A DNA stretch of 64,000 bases. Source: Actinacidiphila oryziradicis (GTDB taxonomy: Bacteria; Actinomycetota; Actinomycetes; Streptomycetales; Streptomycetaceae). The notes beneath the pieces are model-generated. The model did not search any database and was not told the DNA's origin. It worked only from the letters and a program-made list of their open reading frames with translations. Shown one piece after another: positions 40,711 to 49,736 of this stretch (position 1 is its first letter; every line of letters starts with the position of its first letter). The DNA lies in NCBI RefSeq assembly GCF_005047355.1, contig NZ_SUMC01000020.1, forward strand, positions 62,001 through 126,000, given 5' to 3'. Position numbers and translations under genes: made by a program.

Positions 40711-42153
40711 TCAGCCGACGCCGAGTTCCTTCGCGTTGCGCTCCAGGTCCTCAAGACCACCGCACATGAAGAACGCCTGCTCAGGGTAGTGGTCGTACTT
40801 CCCGTCGGCGATGGCGTTGAACGCGGTGATGGACTCCTCCAGGGGCACATCCGAACCATCGACACCGGTGAACTGCTTCGCCGCGTGGGTGTTCTGCGAC
40901 AGGAAGCGCTCGATACGGCGGGCGCGGTGGACGGTGAGCTTGTCCTCCTCGCCCAGCTCGTCGATGCCGAGGATCGCGATGATGTCCTGCAGGTCCTTGT
41001 ACTTCTGCAGGATCGACCGCACCCGCATAGCGCAGTCGTAGTGGTCCTGCGCGATGTAGCGCGGGTCCAGGATCCGGGACGTCGAGTCCAGCGGGTCCAC
41101 CGCCGGGTAGATGCCCTTCTCCGAGATCGGCCGGGAGAGCACCGTCGTCGCGTCGAGGTGCGCGAAGGTGGTCGCCGGGGCCGGGTCGGTGAGGTCGTCG
41201 GCCGGCACATAGATCGCCTGCATGGAGGTGATCGAGTGACCGCGGGTCGAGGTGATGCGCTCCTGGAGCTGGCCCATCTCGTCCGCGAGGTTCGGCTGGT
41301 AGCCCACCGCGGACGGCATACGGCCGAGCAGGGTGGACACCTCGGAACCGGCCTGGGTGAAGCGGAAGATGTTGTCGATGAAGAACAGCACATCCTGGCC
41401 CTTCACATCGCGGAAGTACTCCGCCATGGTCAGACCGGCCAGTGCCACGCGCAGACGGGTGCCCGGGGGCTCGTCCATCTGCCCGAATACCAGCGCCGTC
41501 TTGTCGAGGACGCCGGACTCCTCCATCTCCGCGATCAGGTCGTTGCCCTCACGGGTGCGCTCGCCGACACCGGCGAACACCGAAACGCCCTCGTGCAGCT
41601 TGGCCACACGCATGATCATTTCCTGGATGAGGACCGTCTTGCCGACGCCCGCACCACCGAAGAGGCCGATCTTGCCGCCCTTGACATAGGGGGTCAGCAG
41701 GTCGACGACCTTCAGGCCGGTCTCGAACATCTCGGTCTTGGACTCGAGCTGGTCGAAGGCCGGAGCCTTGCGGTGGATCGGCCAGCGCTCGGTGACCTGG
41801 TCCTCGGCCTCCGGCTCGTTCAGGATCTTCCCGAGGGTGTTGAACACCTTGCCCTTGGTGATGTCACCGACCGGCACGGTGATGCCCTCGCCGGTGTCGG
41901 TCACCGGGGACTGGCGGACCAGGCCGTCGGTGGGCTGCATCGAGATCGCGCGGACCATGCCGTCACCCAGGTGCAGGGCGACCTCCAGGGTCAGCGTCTT
42001 GATCTTGCCGTCCTCGGCCGGGTCGGCGACGTCGACATGCAGCGCGTTGTAGATCTCCGGCATCGCGTCGACGGGGAACTCCACGTCGACGACCGGGCCG
42101 ATGACCCGAGCGACGCGACCCGTTGCCGTGGCCGTTTCAACAGTGGTGGTCAT
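40711..42153 (-). CDS. atpD: F0F1 ATP synthase subunit beta
   Basis: The 480-residue catalytic subunit. Walker A is GGAGVGKT (166-173); the catalytic Glu and Arg-contact regions appear in GVGERTREGNDLIAEMEESG. Walker B ends in VLFFIDNIFRF, and the DELSEED-like loop is DELGEEDKL. The full length is normal and no substitutions stand out. It is separated from atpG by 5 nt. Confidence 0.98.
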   Translation of the reverse strand: MTTTVETATATGRVARVIGPVVDVEFPVDAMPEIYNALHVDVADPAEDGKIKTLTLEVALHLGDGMVRAISMQPTDGLVRQSPVTDTGEGITVPVGDITKGKVFNTLGKILNEPEAEDQVTERWPIHRKAPAFDQLESKTEMFETGLKVVDLLTPYVKGGKIGLFGGAGVGKTVLIQEMIMRVAKLHEGVSVFAGVGERTREGNDLIAEMEESGVLDKTALVFGQMDEPPGTRLRVALAGLTMAEYFRDVKGQDVLFFIDNIFRFTQAGSEVSTLLGRMPSAVGYQPNLADEMGQLQERITSTRGHSITSMQAIYVPADDLTDPAPATTFAHLDATTVLSRPISEKGIYPAVDPLDSTSRILDPRYIAQDHYDCAMRVRSILQKYKDLQDIIAILGIDELGEEDKLTVHRARRIERFLSQNTHAAKQFTGVDGSDVPLEESITAFNAIADGKYDHYPEQAFFMCGGLEDLERNAKELGVG

Positions 42154-42158
42154 AGTGG

Positions 42159-43097
42159 TCAGTCACTCCCCGCGGTCGCGTCGGCCAGGGCGCTGGAGCC
42201 ACCGACGATCTCGCTGATTTCCTGGGTGATTTCGGCCTGGCGGGCCGCGTTGGCAAGCCGGGAGAGCGTCTTGATGAGCTCCCCGGCGTTATCGCTCGCC
42301 GACTTCATCGCGCGACGGCGGGCAGCGTGCTCGGAAGCCGCCGCCTGCAGCAGTGCGTTGTAGATCCGGCTCTCGACGTATCGCGGCAGCAGAGCGTCCA
42401 GGACGTCTTCCGCCGACGGCTCGAAGTCGTACAGCGGAAGGATCTCGCCTTCCTTCGCGGACTTCTCGGCCCCCGCGGCGCCAGCCGCTGATGTCACAGC
42501 GTCGAGGCTGAGCGGCAGCAGCCGGTTCTCCACCGGCTGCTGCGTCATCATCGACACGAACTCGGTGAAGACGATGTGCAGCTCATCGACCCCGCCCTCG
42601 GCCGTGTCCTTCTGTACGGCCTCGATCAGCGGGGCCGCAACCGTCTTCGCGTCCGAGTAGGACGGCTTGTCGGTGAACCCGGTCCACGATTCGACGACCG
42701 GGCGCTCCCGGAAGCCGTAGTAGGCGACACCCTTGCGGCCGATGACGTACGTGTCGACCTCCTTGCCCTCCGACCGCAGCCGCTCGGTGAGCCGGTCTGC
42801 GGCCTTGATGGCGTTGGAGGAGTAGCCGCCGGCCAGGCCGCGGTCGCTCGTGAGGAGCAGGACCGCAGCCCGGACCGGGTTGTCGACCTCGGTGGTGAGC
42901 GGGTGCTTGGTGTTGGAGCCAGTCGCCACCGCGGTCACCGCGCGGGTGAGTTCACGGGCGTACGGAGTCGATGCCTGCACCTGGCGCTGCGCCTTGACGA
43001 TGCGCGAGGCAGCGATCATCTCCATCGCCTTGGTGATCTTCTTGGTGGAGCTGACCGCCTTGATGCGGCGCTTGTAGACCCGGAGCTGGGCGCCCAT
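42159..43097 (-). CDS. atpG: F0F1 ATP synthase subunit gamma
   Basis: The 312-residue rotor shaft. The N-terminal helix is MGAQLRVYKRRIKAVSSTKK followed by ITKAMEMIAASRI, and the C-terminal helix RYVESRIYNALLQAAASEHA, RRRAMKSASDNAGELI. An insertion around 195-215 (VTSAAGAAGAEKSAKEG) is longer than in E. coli, as in other actinobacteria. It starts 2 nt after the atpA stop. Confidence 0.97.
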   Translation of the reverse strand: MGAQLRVYKRRIKAVSSTKKITKAMEMIAASRIVKAQRQVQASTPYARELTRAVTAVATGSNTKHPLTTEVDNPVRAAVLLLTSDRGLAGGYSSNAIKAADRLTERLRSEGKEVDTYVIGRKGVAYYGFRERPVVESWTGFTDKPSYSDAKTVAAPLIEAVQKDTAEGGVDELHIVFTEFVSMMTQQPVENRLLPLSLDAVTSAAGAAGAEKSAKEGEILPLYDFEPSAEDVLDALLPRYVESRIYNALLQAAASEHAARRRAMKSASDNAGELIKTLSRLANAARQAEITQEISEIVGGSSALADATAGSD

Positions 43098-43099
43098 GC

Positions 43100-44671
43100 T
43101 CAGCCCTCACCCAGCAGCTTGCCGTCCGAGGTCTCGAACTGCTGCTTGAAAGAGTTGACGGCATCGGTGAGCGCCTCGATCGTCTCGTCCGGCAGCTTGC
43201 CGGTCTCGACGATCACGGTGAGCAGCTCCTTGTGCTCGCGGTGCAGGTAGTCCAGGAACTCCCGCTCGAAGCGGCGGATGTCCTCGACCGGTACATCGTC
43301 CAGCTTGCCGGTGGTGCCGGCCCAGATGGAGACGACCTGGTCCTCGATCGCGTACGGGGCGTACTGGCCCTGCTTGAGCAGCTCGACCATCCGCTTGCCT
43401 CGCTCCAGTTGCGCCTTGGAGGCCGCGTCCAGGTCGGAACCGAAGGCGGCGAACGCCTCCAGCTCGCGGTACTGGGCGAGGTCCACGCGGAGCCGGCCGG
43501 AGACCTGCTTCATGGCCTTGATCTGCGCCGAACCACCGACCCGGGAGACCGAGATACCGACGTTCAGCGCCGGGCGCTGGCCCGCGTTGAACAGGTCGGA
43601 CTCCAGGAAGCACTGGCCGTCGGTGATGGAGATGACGTTGGTCGGGATGAACGCCGACACGTCGTTGGCCTTGGTCTCGACGATCGGGAGGCCGGTCATC
43701 GAGCCGGCGCCCAGCTCGTCGGAGAGCTTGGCGCAGCGCTCCAGCAGGCGGGAGTGCAGGTAGAAGACGTCACCCGGGTAGGCCTCACGGCCCGGCGGGC
43801 GGCGCAGCAGGAGGGAGACGGCGCGGTAGGCGTCGGCCTGCTTGCTCAGGTCGTCGAAGACGATCAGGACATGCTTGCCCTGGTACATCCAGTGCTGGCC
43901 GATGGCCGAGCCGGTGTAGGGGGCGAGGTATTTGAAGCCGGCCGGGTCGGACGCCGGGGCCGCGACGATCGTCGTGTACTCCAGGGCGCCGGCCTCCTCC
44001 AGCGCGCCGCGCACGCCGGCGATGGTGGAGCCCTTCTGGCCGACGGCGACGTAGATGCAGCGGACCTGCTTCTTCGGGTCGCCGGAACGCCAGTTGTCGC
44101 GCTGGTTGATGATCGTGTCGATGGCCAGGGCGGTCTTGCCGGTCTGGCGGTCACCGATGATCAGCTGGCGCTGGCCGCGGCCGATCGGGGTCATCGCGTC
44201 GACGGCCTTGAGGCCGGTCTGCATCGGCTCGTGCACCGACTTACGGACCATGACGCCCGGGGCCTGCAGCTCCAGCGCGCGCCGGCCTTCGGTCTCGATC
44301 TCGCCGAGTCCGTCGATCGGGGTGCCGAGCGGGTCGACAACGCGGCCGAGGTAGCCCTCGCCGACCGCGACGGACAGGACCTCCCCGGTACGGGTGACCG
44401 GCTGGCCTTCCTCGATGCCGCTGAACTCGCCGAGGACGATGGCGCCGATCTCGCGCTCTTCGAGGTTGAGGGCGAGACCGAGAGTGCCGTCCTCGAACTT
44501 CAGCAGCTCGTTCGCCATGGCCGAGGGAAGGCCCTCGACCTTCGCGATGCCGTCTCCGGCCTCGCTGACCGTGCCGACCTCCTCGCGCGAGGCGGCGTCC
44601 GGCTTGTACGACTGGACAAAGTTCTCCAGCGCGTCCCGGATCTCCTCCGGCCGGATCGTAAGCTCCGCCAT
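43100..44671 (-). CDS. atpA: F0F1 ATP synthase subunit alpha
   Basis: The 523-residue non-catalytic nucleotide-binding subunit. Walker A is GDRQTGKT (173-180). The sequence VGISVSRVGGSAQIKAMKQV holds the Arg finger region. The ATG at 44671 follows GGAGAGCAGGGAACCC and gives the normal MAELTIRPEEIRDALE start. The C-terminus is about 15-20 residues longer than in E. coli, usual in actinobacteria. Confidence 0.98.
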   Translation of the reverse strand: MAELTIRPEEIRDALENFVQSYKPDAASREEVGTVSEAGDGIAKVEGLPSAMANELLKFEDGTLGLALNLEEREIGAIVLGEFSGIEEGQPVTRTGEVLSVAVGEGYLGRVVDPLGTPIDGLGEIETEGRRALELQAPGVMVRKSVHEPMQTGLKAVDAMTPIGRGQRQLIIGDRQTGKTALAIDTIINQRDNWRSGDPKKQVRCIYVAVGQKGSTIAGVRGALEEAGALEYTTIVAAPASDPAGFKYLAPYTGSAIGQHWMYQGKHVLIVFDDLSKQADAYRAVSLLLRRPPGREAYPGDVFYLHSRLLERCAKLSDELGAGSMTGLPIVETKANDVSAFIPTNVISITDGQCFLESDLFNAGQRPALNVGISVSRVGGSAQIKAMKQVSGRLRVDLAQYRELEAFAAFGSDLDAASKAQLERGKRMVELLKQGQYAPYAIEDQVVSIWAGTTGKLDDVPVEDIRRFEREFLDYLHREHKELLTVIVETGKLPDETIEALTDAVNSFKQQFETSDGKLLGEG

Positions 44672-44795
44672 CTGGGTTCCCTGCTCTCCTTGTTGGGCCC
44701 GAAGTCTTCTACTACGGCTACGGCCCAACTCGGGCCGTCACTGCGTCTTTATTGATAAAAAGCTGGGCTCTTTGAGTTGGTGGTGGCTGCGCTGT

Positions 44796-45617
44796 TCAGC
44801 TGGCCATGCGGCGGGCCGCCTCTTCGAGACGCTCCGCGATGGTCCCGTTGACGACCTCGTCGCCCACCCGCACCGTGACCCCGCCGATGACCGCCGGGTC
44901 CACGTCCAGATTCAGGTGCACCTGTCGGCCGTAGACCTTGGCCAGCGCGGCGCCGAGACGCCGCTTCTGCTGCTCGCTCAGCGGAACCGCCGATACCACC
45001 ACGGCGACCATACGGTTACGGCGCGCGGCGGCGAGCTTGGACAGGGATTCGATCCCTGCCTCCAGGCTACGGCCCCGCGGGTGAGTCACAAGACGCACCA
45101 CAAGACGTTCGGTGACCGGGTTGACCCGGCCGCCGAGGAGGGACCGCAACAGATCCGCCTTGGCGGCGGCGGGCGCGGCCTTGTCGGACAGCGCTGCACG
45201 CAGCTCGGTGCTGCCGGCGACGATCCGGCCGAACCGGAAGATCTCGTCCTCGACATCGTCGAGCGCGCCCGTGCGCTGGGCGGCGATCAGGTCGGCGGTG
45301 TTGGCCAGCTCCTCCAGGGAGTCGGTCAGGTCACGCGACCGGGACCAGCGGGACCGGACCATGCCGGAGACCAGGTCAAGGGTCTCCGAACTGACCCGTC
45401 CGCCCAGCACCTGCCGTACCAGCCCGGCCTTGGCCTCGCCGGACTTCCCCGGGTCGGTCAGGACCCGGCGCAGCGAGCCTTCGCGGTCGAGCAGCCCCGT
45501 GACGGCAGTCAGCTCCTCGGCGAGCTTCGCCGCGTCGACGGAGGTGTTGTCCGTCAGCGCGTCGAGCTGCTCGCGTGCGGCAGCCAGTGCCTCGCGGCTG
45601 GCTCCGTGCACAGTCAT
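44796..45617 (-). CDS. atpH: F0F1 ATP synthase subunit delta
   Basis: The 273-residue peripheral-stalk subunit, about 95 residues longer than the E. coli protein, which is typical of high-GC actinobacteria. Helical N-terminal domain (SREALAAAREQLDALTDNTS) and C-terminal GAALAKVYGRQVHLNLDVDP, VIGGVTVRVGDEVVNGTIAE, close to the family end. The start overlaps the atpF stop by 4 nt. Confidence 0.96.
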   Translation of the reverse strand: MTVHGASREALAAAREQLDALTDNTSVDAAKLAEELTAVTGLLDREGSLRRVLTDPGKSGEAKAGLVRQVLGGRVSSETLDLVSGMVRSRWSRSRDLTDSLEELANTADLIAAQRTGALDDVEDEIFRFGRIVAGSTELRAALSDKAAPAAAKADLLRSLLGGRVNPVTERLVVRLVTHPRGRSLEAGIESLSKLAAARRNRMVAVVVSAVPLSEQQKRRLGAALAKVYGRQVHLNLDVDPAVIGGVTVRVGDEVVNGTIAERLEEAARRMAS

Positions 45618-46168
45618 CGAGACGCCTCGGCCTTCGCAGCGGTGTCATCGAGTCCGTCGAGGAAACGGTCGACGACGCGGCTCTGCCGGGCGACGTCCTC
45701 GAGGGACTCACCGACGATTTTGCCGGCCAGTTCGGTGGCGAGCTTGCCGACGTCCTGGCGGAGCGCCCTCGCGGCGGCCTTGCGGTCGGCTTCGATCTGG
45801 GCGTGACCGGCGGCGATGATCTCCTCGCGCTGCCGCTGGCCTTCCGCACGCATCTCAGCGATGAGCGCGGCACCCTGCTCCTGCGCCTCCTGGCGCAGCC
45901 GGGCGACTTCGTGGAGCGCGTTGGCCCGCTGGGCCTTGTACTCCTCGAGGGTGCGCTGTGCCTCGGCCTGGAGGGCCTCAGCCTTCTCGATGCCGCCTTC
46001 GATGGCCTCGCGGCGCTGTTCCAGAACCTTGTTGATGTTCGGGAGGAGCTTCTTGGCGAGGAAACCGAAAACGATGGCGAAGGCGATCAGGCCGATGATG
46101 AGCTCGGGGATCGGCGGGATGAGGGGGTTTTCCGCCTCAGTGGCCGCCAGAAGAACCTGGGCGTTCAC
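45614..46168 (-). CDS. atpF: F0F1 ATP synthase subunit b
   Basis: The 184-residue peripheral-stalk subunit. One membrane helix (PELIIGLIAFAIVFGFLAKK) is followed by a long Glu/Ala/Arg-rich coiled coil (EQRREAIEGGIEKAEALQAE and on) and a C-terminal delta-binding part. The length is normal. It is coupled to atpH by overlap. Confidence 0.97.
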   Translation of the reverse strand: MNAQVLLAATEAENPLIPPIPELIIGLIAFAIVFGFLAKKLLPNINKVLEQRREAIEGGIEKAEALQAEAQRTLEEYKAQRANALHEVARLRQEAQEQGAALIAEMRAEGQRQREEIIAAGHAQIEADRKAAARALRQDVGKLATELAGKIVGESLEDVARQSRVVDRFLDGLDDTAAKAEASR

Positions 46169-46213
46169 ATCAGTGCCTTTCGTCGAAACGTGGGGTGAGA
46201 ATCTGCCCCGTGA

Positions 46214-46462
46214 TCACTTGGTGGCGTAGACGAACGGCATCACGAGGCCGATCAGGGCCAGCGCCTCGCAGAAGGCGAAACCGAGGATCTGGTTGGTGCG
46301 GATGAGGCCGGCCGCCTCGGGCTGACGTGCCAGCGCCTGGGTGCCGTTGCCGAAGATGATGCCGATACCGACGCCGGGGCCGATGGCGGCGAGACCGTAG
46401 CCGATCGAGCCGAGGTTGCCCACGATGCTGACGGCAGCGAGGTTCTCGAGAGCAGCAGACAT
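46214..46462 (-). CDS. atpE: F0F1 ATP synthase subunit c
   Basis: The 82-residue ring proteolipid with two membrane helices. The proton-binding carboxylate is Glu66 in LGFAFCEALALIGLV; the polar loop is ALARQPEAAG. The N-terminal glycine-rich helix is GYGLAAIGPGVGIGIIFGNG. GAAGGAAGAACCCGGC before the ATG supports the start; longer upstream reading is not coding. No Na+-binding ligand set is apparent, so it is proton coupled. Confidence 0.98.
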   Translation of the reverse strand: MSAALENLAAVSIVGNLGSIGYGLAAIGPGVGIGIIFGNGTQALARQPEAAGLIRTNQILGFAFCEALALIGLVMPFVYATK

Positions 46463-46538
46463 GCCGGGTTCTTCCTTCTCTTTCACGGACCGGTGGGTGT
46501 TGGCCACCGGACGTCTGTTGGACTGGGAGGCGGGATGC

Positions 46539-47348
46539 TCAGTGGTGCTCGGCGAGAGCGCCCTGCACGTAGGAGGTGGCCAGCAGGACGAAGACATACG
46601 CCTGGATGGCCTGGATGAAGAGCTCGAAGGCAGTCAGCACGATGACCATGACGAACGAGACACCGGCGTAGATGATGCCGATCCCGTTGAGCAGGTACCA
46701 GCTGGCGAGCGTAAACAGCAGGAGCAGGACGTGGCCGGCGAACATGTTGGCGAAGAGCCGGACCGCGTGCGTGAACGGCCGCACGATGACATTGGAGAGG
46801 AACTCCAGCGAGACGACCAGCGGGAGGATCCCGCCCAGCGACTTGTCATAGCCGGTGATGTTCTTCCAGCCACCGACGAAGCCGTGCTTCTTGAACGTCA
46901 GGGACATCCACAGGACGTAGACGACCCCGGCAAGCCCGGCGGGGAAGGCGATGATCGATGTCACCGGGAACTGGGCGAGCGGGATGACCGACCAGAGGTT
47001 CATGATCCAGACGAAGAAGAACAGCGAGACCATGAACGGGACGTACTTCTCGCCCTGCTTCTTGCCGAGGGTCTCGTAGACGATTCCGCGTCGGACGAAG
47101 TCGTAACCCGCCTCGCCGACCATTTGCATCTTGCCGGGGATGAGCTTGGGCTTGTTGAAGGCCGCCCAGAAGAACCCGATCACGACGACCGTACTCAGCA
47201 GGGCCAGCAGCATGGGCTTGTTGAAGTGGAAGCTGCCAATGCTGAAGATCGGCTTGAAGACGAAGGAGTGCAGGCCCGGTGAGGGGAAGGCGCACCCTTC
47301 GAAGATGTGGCAGTTGGTCTCGGAGGCGAGCGTCGTTACATCACTCAC
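46539..47348 (-). CDS. atpB: F0F1 ATP synthase subunit a
   Basis: The 269-residue stator membrane subunit with about five to six helices. The essential Arg is in FTHAVRLFANMFAGHVLLLL. The N-terminal NCHIFEGCAFPSPGLHSFVF matches Streptomyces AtpB. The GTG at 47348 follows AAGGAGCTCGC; an ATG 22 codons upstream would add a non-conserved basic stretch. Confidence 0.96.
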   Translation of the reverse strand: MSDVTTLASETNCHIFEGCAFPSPGLHSFVFKPIFSIGSFHFNKPMLLALLSTVVVIGFFWAAFNKPKLIPGKMQMVGEAGYDFVRRGIVYETLGKKQGEKYVPFMVSLFFFVWIMNLWSVIPLAQFPVTSIIAFPAGLAGVVYVLWMSLTFKKHGFVGGWKNITGYDKSLGGILPLVVSLEFLSNVIVRPFTHAVRLFANMFAGHVLLLLFTLASWYLLNGIGIIYAGVSFVMVIVLTAFELFIQAIQAYVFVLLATSYVQGALAEHH

Positions 47349-47570
47349 CGCGAGCTCCTTCAGCGTGGCACATGGGTACGGCAACCTCGATGTGTCGGCG
47401 CGGCGTACAGCCACGGAACGGCACTGGACTGGTCTTGCAGAAGTGGGGGCGGCGGTTGGGCGCTGAGCCGTGACGCAGTGCAGGCATGACTGCCGCCCGC
47501 GCCAGCTCTGCCGCAGTTGAGATCGGACGATAGCAAACGAGCGGAAGTGCGCTCACACCGGCCCTGTGTT

Positions 47571-47984
47571 TCACGAGGCTGACCCGGAGGATCCGGGCTC
47601 CACGTAGAGGATCTTCGCCTTCATATGAGCTCGGGCCTGAGCCGCGATCCATACGAGGGTCGACGCGACAAGGGTGAAGGCGAAGGCCTTGGTGCTGAAG
47701 AGCGTGGTGTGCTTGAACACCGCCAGGAAGATCGCGAGCAGCAGGATCTGTGTCGTGTAGAGCATCAGGCCCATGGCCTGGAACAGCTGCGGCAGCGACT
47801 TCGCGGTCCGTTGCAGTACGACGAGGCCGATTCCCATGAAAGCGATCACGAGCACGGCACCGAAGATCGCGCCGATCACACCCTTGCCGCCTGCGAGAAC
47901 GCCGCTGATCACAGCGGCGGCTACGCCGGCTGCGGCGGTGGGGACGGCGCAACTCACGAGGTTCCGGACGTCGTTGGACTGCAT
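47571..47984 (-). CDS. atpI: ATP synthase assembly protein AtpI
   Basis: A 137-residue membrane protein with four predicted helices (AAGVAAAVISGVLAGGKGVI, FGAVLVIAFMGIGLVVL, LMLYTTQILLLAIFLAVFKH, FAFTLVASTLVWIAAQ), in the AtpI position ahead of atpB. AtpI assists c-ring assembly or Mg2+ supply in other bacteria. GGAGGAGCTGCCCTC before the ATG fixes the start. The first gene of the operon; a Rex operator-like site lies 132-149 nt upstream. Confidence 0.85.
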   Translation of the reverse strand: MQSNDVRNLVSCAVPTAAAGVAAAVISGVLAGGKGVIGAIFGAVLVIAFMGIGLVVLQRTAKSLPQLFQAMGLMLYTTQILLLAIFLAVFKHTTLFSTKAFAFTLVASTLVWIAAQARAHMKAKILYVEPGSSGSAS

Positions 47985-48115
47985 GAGGGCAGCTCCTCCG
48001 GCGAGGTGTTGGGGGACGTTCTGTCGTCTGGTGGAGACGAGCGTAGCCCGGGGCTGAGGGCGTGCCTCACGCCGGAAGACCATCGGACTTGGGTCTTTCG
48101 GCTAGCTACCCGGTT

Positions 48116-48133
48116 TCGTGAACGATATCACAA
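48116..48133 (-). promoter_or_regulatory. Rex operator (ROP)-like site upstream of atpI
   Basis: On the minus strand the 18-mer reads TTGTGATATCGTTCACGA, matching the Rex consensus TTGTGAANNNNTTCACAA at all but two constrained positions. Rex is the NADH/NAD-sensing repressor of respiration genes in Streptomyces, and the atp operon is an established Rex target in S. coelicolor. The site overlaps a plausible -35 (TTGTGA) with TAGCTA 19 nt downstream as a possible -10. Confidence 0.75.
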
Positions 48134-48236
48134 ACTATTTGATGAGGTCTTTACTCACTTCGTGTGCAGCCTGTCACACGGAAGGAGTACACGACAACCC
48201 ATTCGGCTGACGGCTATCCGGCCGTCAGCCGGAAAA

Positions 48237-49544
48237 CTACCTCCGGCTCTCCACCGGACGCCGGTCCGGGAGCAGGGCGCGGTCGCCGAGCGCCGTGGAT
48301 CCGTTGACGCCGGGTGCCTGGCCTGCCTCGATCGCCGCGGCGGCAGCGGCAGCGGCAGCGGCCTGCGCGTCGAGACGGCTGCGGCGGTAGCGGGGCGGAA
48401 CGAAGGACTCGGCCCAGCGGGGGGCACGGGGGCGGAAGCGGGGAAGGAGCAGAATCCCGAGGCCGGCGGCGCTGAGGGCGATGATGGCGAGGACGATCCA
48501 GAGGCTGGAGGAGTTGACGGAGAAGCCGACGGCGCTGAAGGCGATGAGGGCCGACCAGAAGTACATGATCCAGACGGCACGGCTGTGGGAGTGGCCGATG
48601 TCCAGCAGCCGGTGGTGGAGGTGGCCGCGGTCGGCGGAGAAGGGCGACTCGCCGTTCCAGGTGCGGCGCACGACGGCGAGGACGAGGTCGGCGACCGGGA
48701 CAGCGATGATGCTCAGCGGCAGCACGAGCGGCATGTAGACCGGCACCATCATGTGCACGGTGTCGCGGTACGAACCGGTGGCGTCGGTGATGACATCGGG
48801 GTCGACCTGGCCGGTGATGGAGATGGCGCTGGAAGCCAGCACCAGGCCGATGAGCATGGAGCCCGAGTCACCCATGAAGATCCGGGCCGGGTGGAGGTTG
48901 TGCGGCAGGAAGCCGAGGCACATACCGATGAGGACCGCGCTGAAGAGCGTCGCGGGGGCGGCCTGGTCGACGCCGTAGCCGTACCACATGCGGTAGGAGT
49001 ACATGAAGAACGCGAGGGCCGCGATGCACACCATGCCCGAGGCCAGCCCGTCCAGGCCGTCGACGAAGTTGACCGCGTTGATGGTGATGACCACCAGCGC
49101 CACGGTGAGCAGCGTCGACTGCATCGGCGAGAGCGCGACATCGCCGATGCCGGGGACCGGCAGCCAGAGGATGGTGAGGCCCTGCAGGACCATGACGCCC
49201 GCGGCGACCATCTGGACGCCGAGCTTGACGAGGGCGTCGACGCCCCACTTGTCGTCAAGGACGCCGAGCAGCCAGATCAGTCCGGCGCCGGAGAGCAGCG
49301 CGCGCGGCTCGTTGGAGAGCTCGAAGACGTCCTTGAGGTTCTGCAGGTGCGAGGCGACCAGCAGGCCCGCGCACAGACCGCCGAACATGGCGATGCCGCC
49401 GAGCCGCGGGGTGGGTTCTCGGTGGACGTCGCGTTCGCGGATCTCTGGCATGGCCCCGGCCGCGATGGCGAACTTCCGTACCGGCCCGGTCAGCAGGTAG
49501 GTGACGGCCGCGGCCACGCAAAGGGTCAGGAGGTACTCACGCAC
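48237..49544 (-). CDS. WecA/TagO-like polyprenyl-phosphate sugar-phosphate transferase
   Basis: A 435-residue MraY-family glycosyltransferase with about 11 membrane segments that transfers an N-acetylhexosamine-1-phosphate to undecaprenyl phosphate, the first step of teichoic acid, arabinogalactan-like or other envelope polymers. Family motifs: LGVLDDKWGVDALVKL with the Asp pair, NAVNFVDGLDGLASG, MGDSGSMLIGL and the His-rich RGHLHHRLLDIGHSHSR that marks the WecA/TagO branch over true MraY. The C-terminal 70 residues are Ala-rich and cytoplasmic. Located ahead of atpI, the conserved actinobacterial position. Confidence 0.9.
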   Translation of the reverse strand: MREYLLTLCVAAAVTYLLTGPVRKFAIAAGAMPEIRERDVHREPTPRLGGIAMFGGLCAGLLVASHLQNLKDVFELSNEPRALLSGAGLIWLLGVLDDKWGVDALVKLGVQMVAAGVMVLQGLTILWLPVPGIGDVALSPMQSTLLTVALVVITINAVNFVDGLDGLASGMVCIAALAFFMYSYRMWYGYGVDQAAPATLFSAVLIGMCLGFLPHNLHPARIFMGDSGSMLIGLVLASSAISITGQVDPDVITDATGSYRDTVHMMVPVYMPLVLPLSIIAVPVADLVLAVVRRTWNGESPFSADRGHLHHRLLDIGHSHSRAVWIMYFWSALIAFSAVGFSVNSSSLWIVLAIIALSAAGLGILLLPRFRPRAPRWAESFVPPRYRRSRLDAQAAAAAAAAAAIEAGQAPGVNGSTALGDRALLPDRRPVESRR

Positions 49545-49736
49545 GTTTTGCCTCCGGCAGGGCTCGCCAGAGGATCGGGTGCCGTACAGACGTCGGGCAG
49601 ATCCTCACAGCGTCACACCCTAGTGGTGTCCGGTCTGAGACCGAGCACGATATCCCAGTGGCCTGTGGTGCCAGTTAGTCACCACCAATCTGAAGACTCG
49701 CAGGAGACCCCGCCGGTTGCACCGCTGTTTGCAGCA

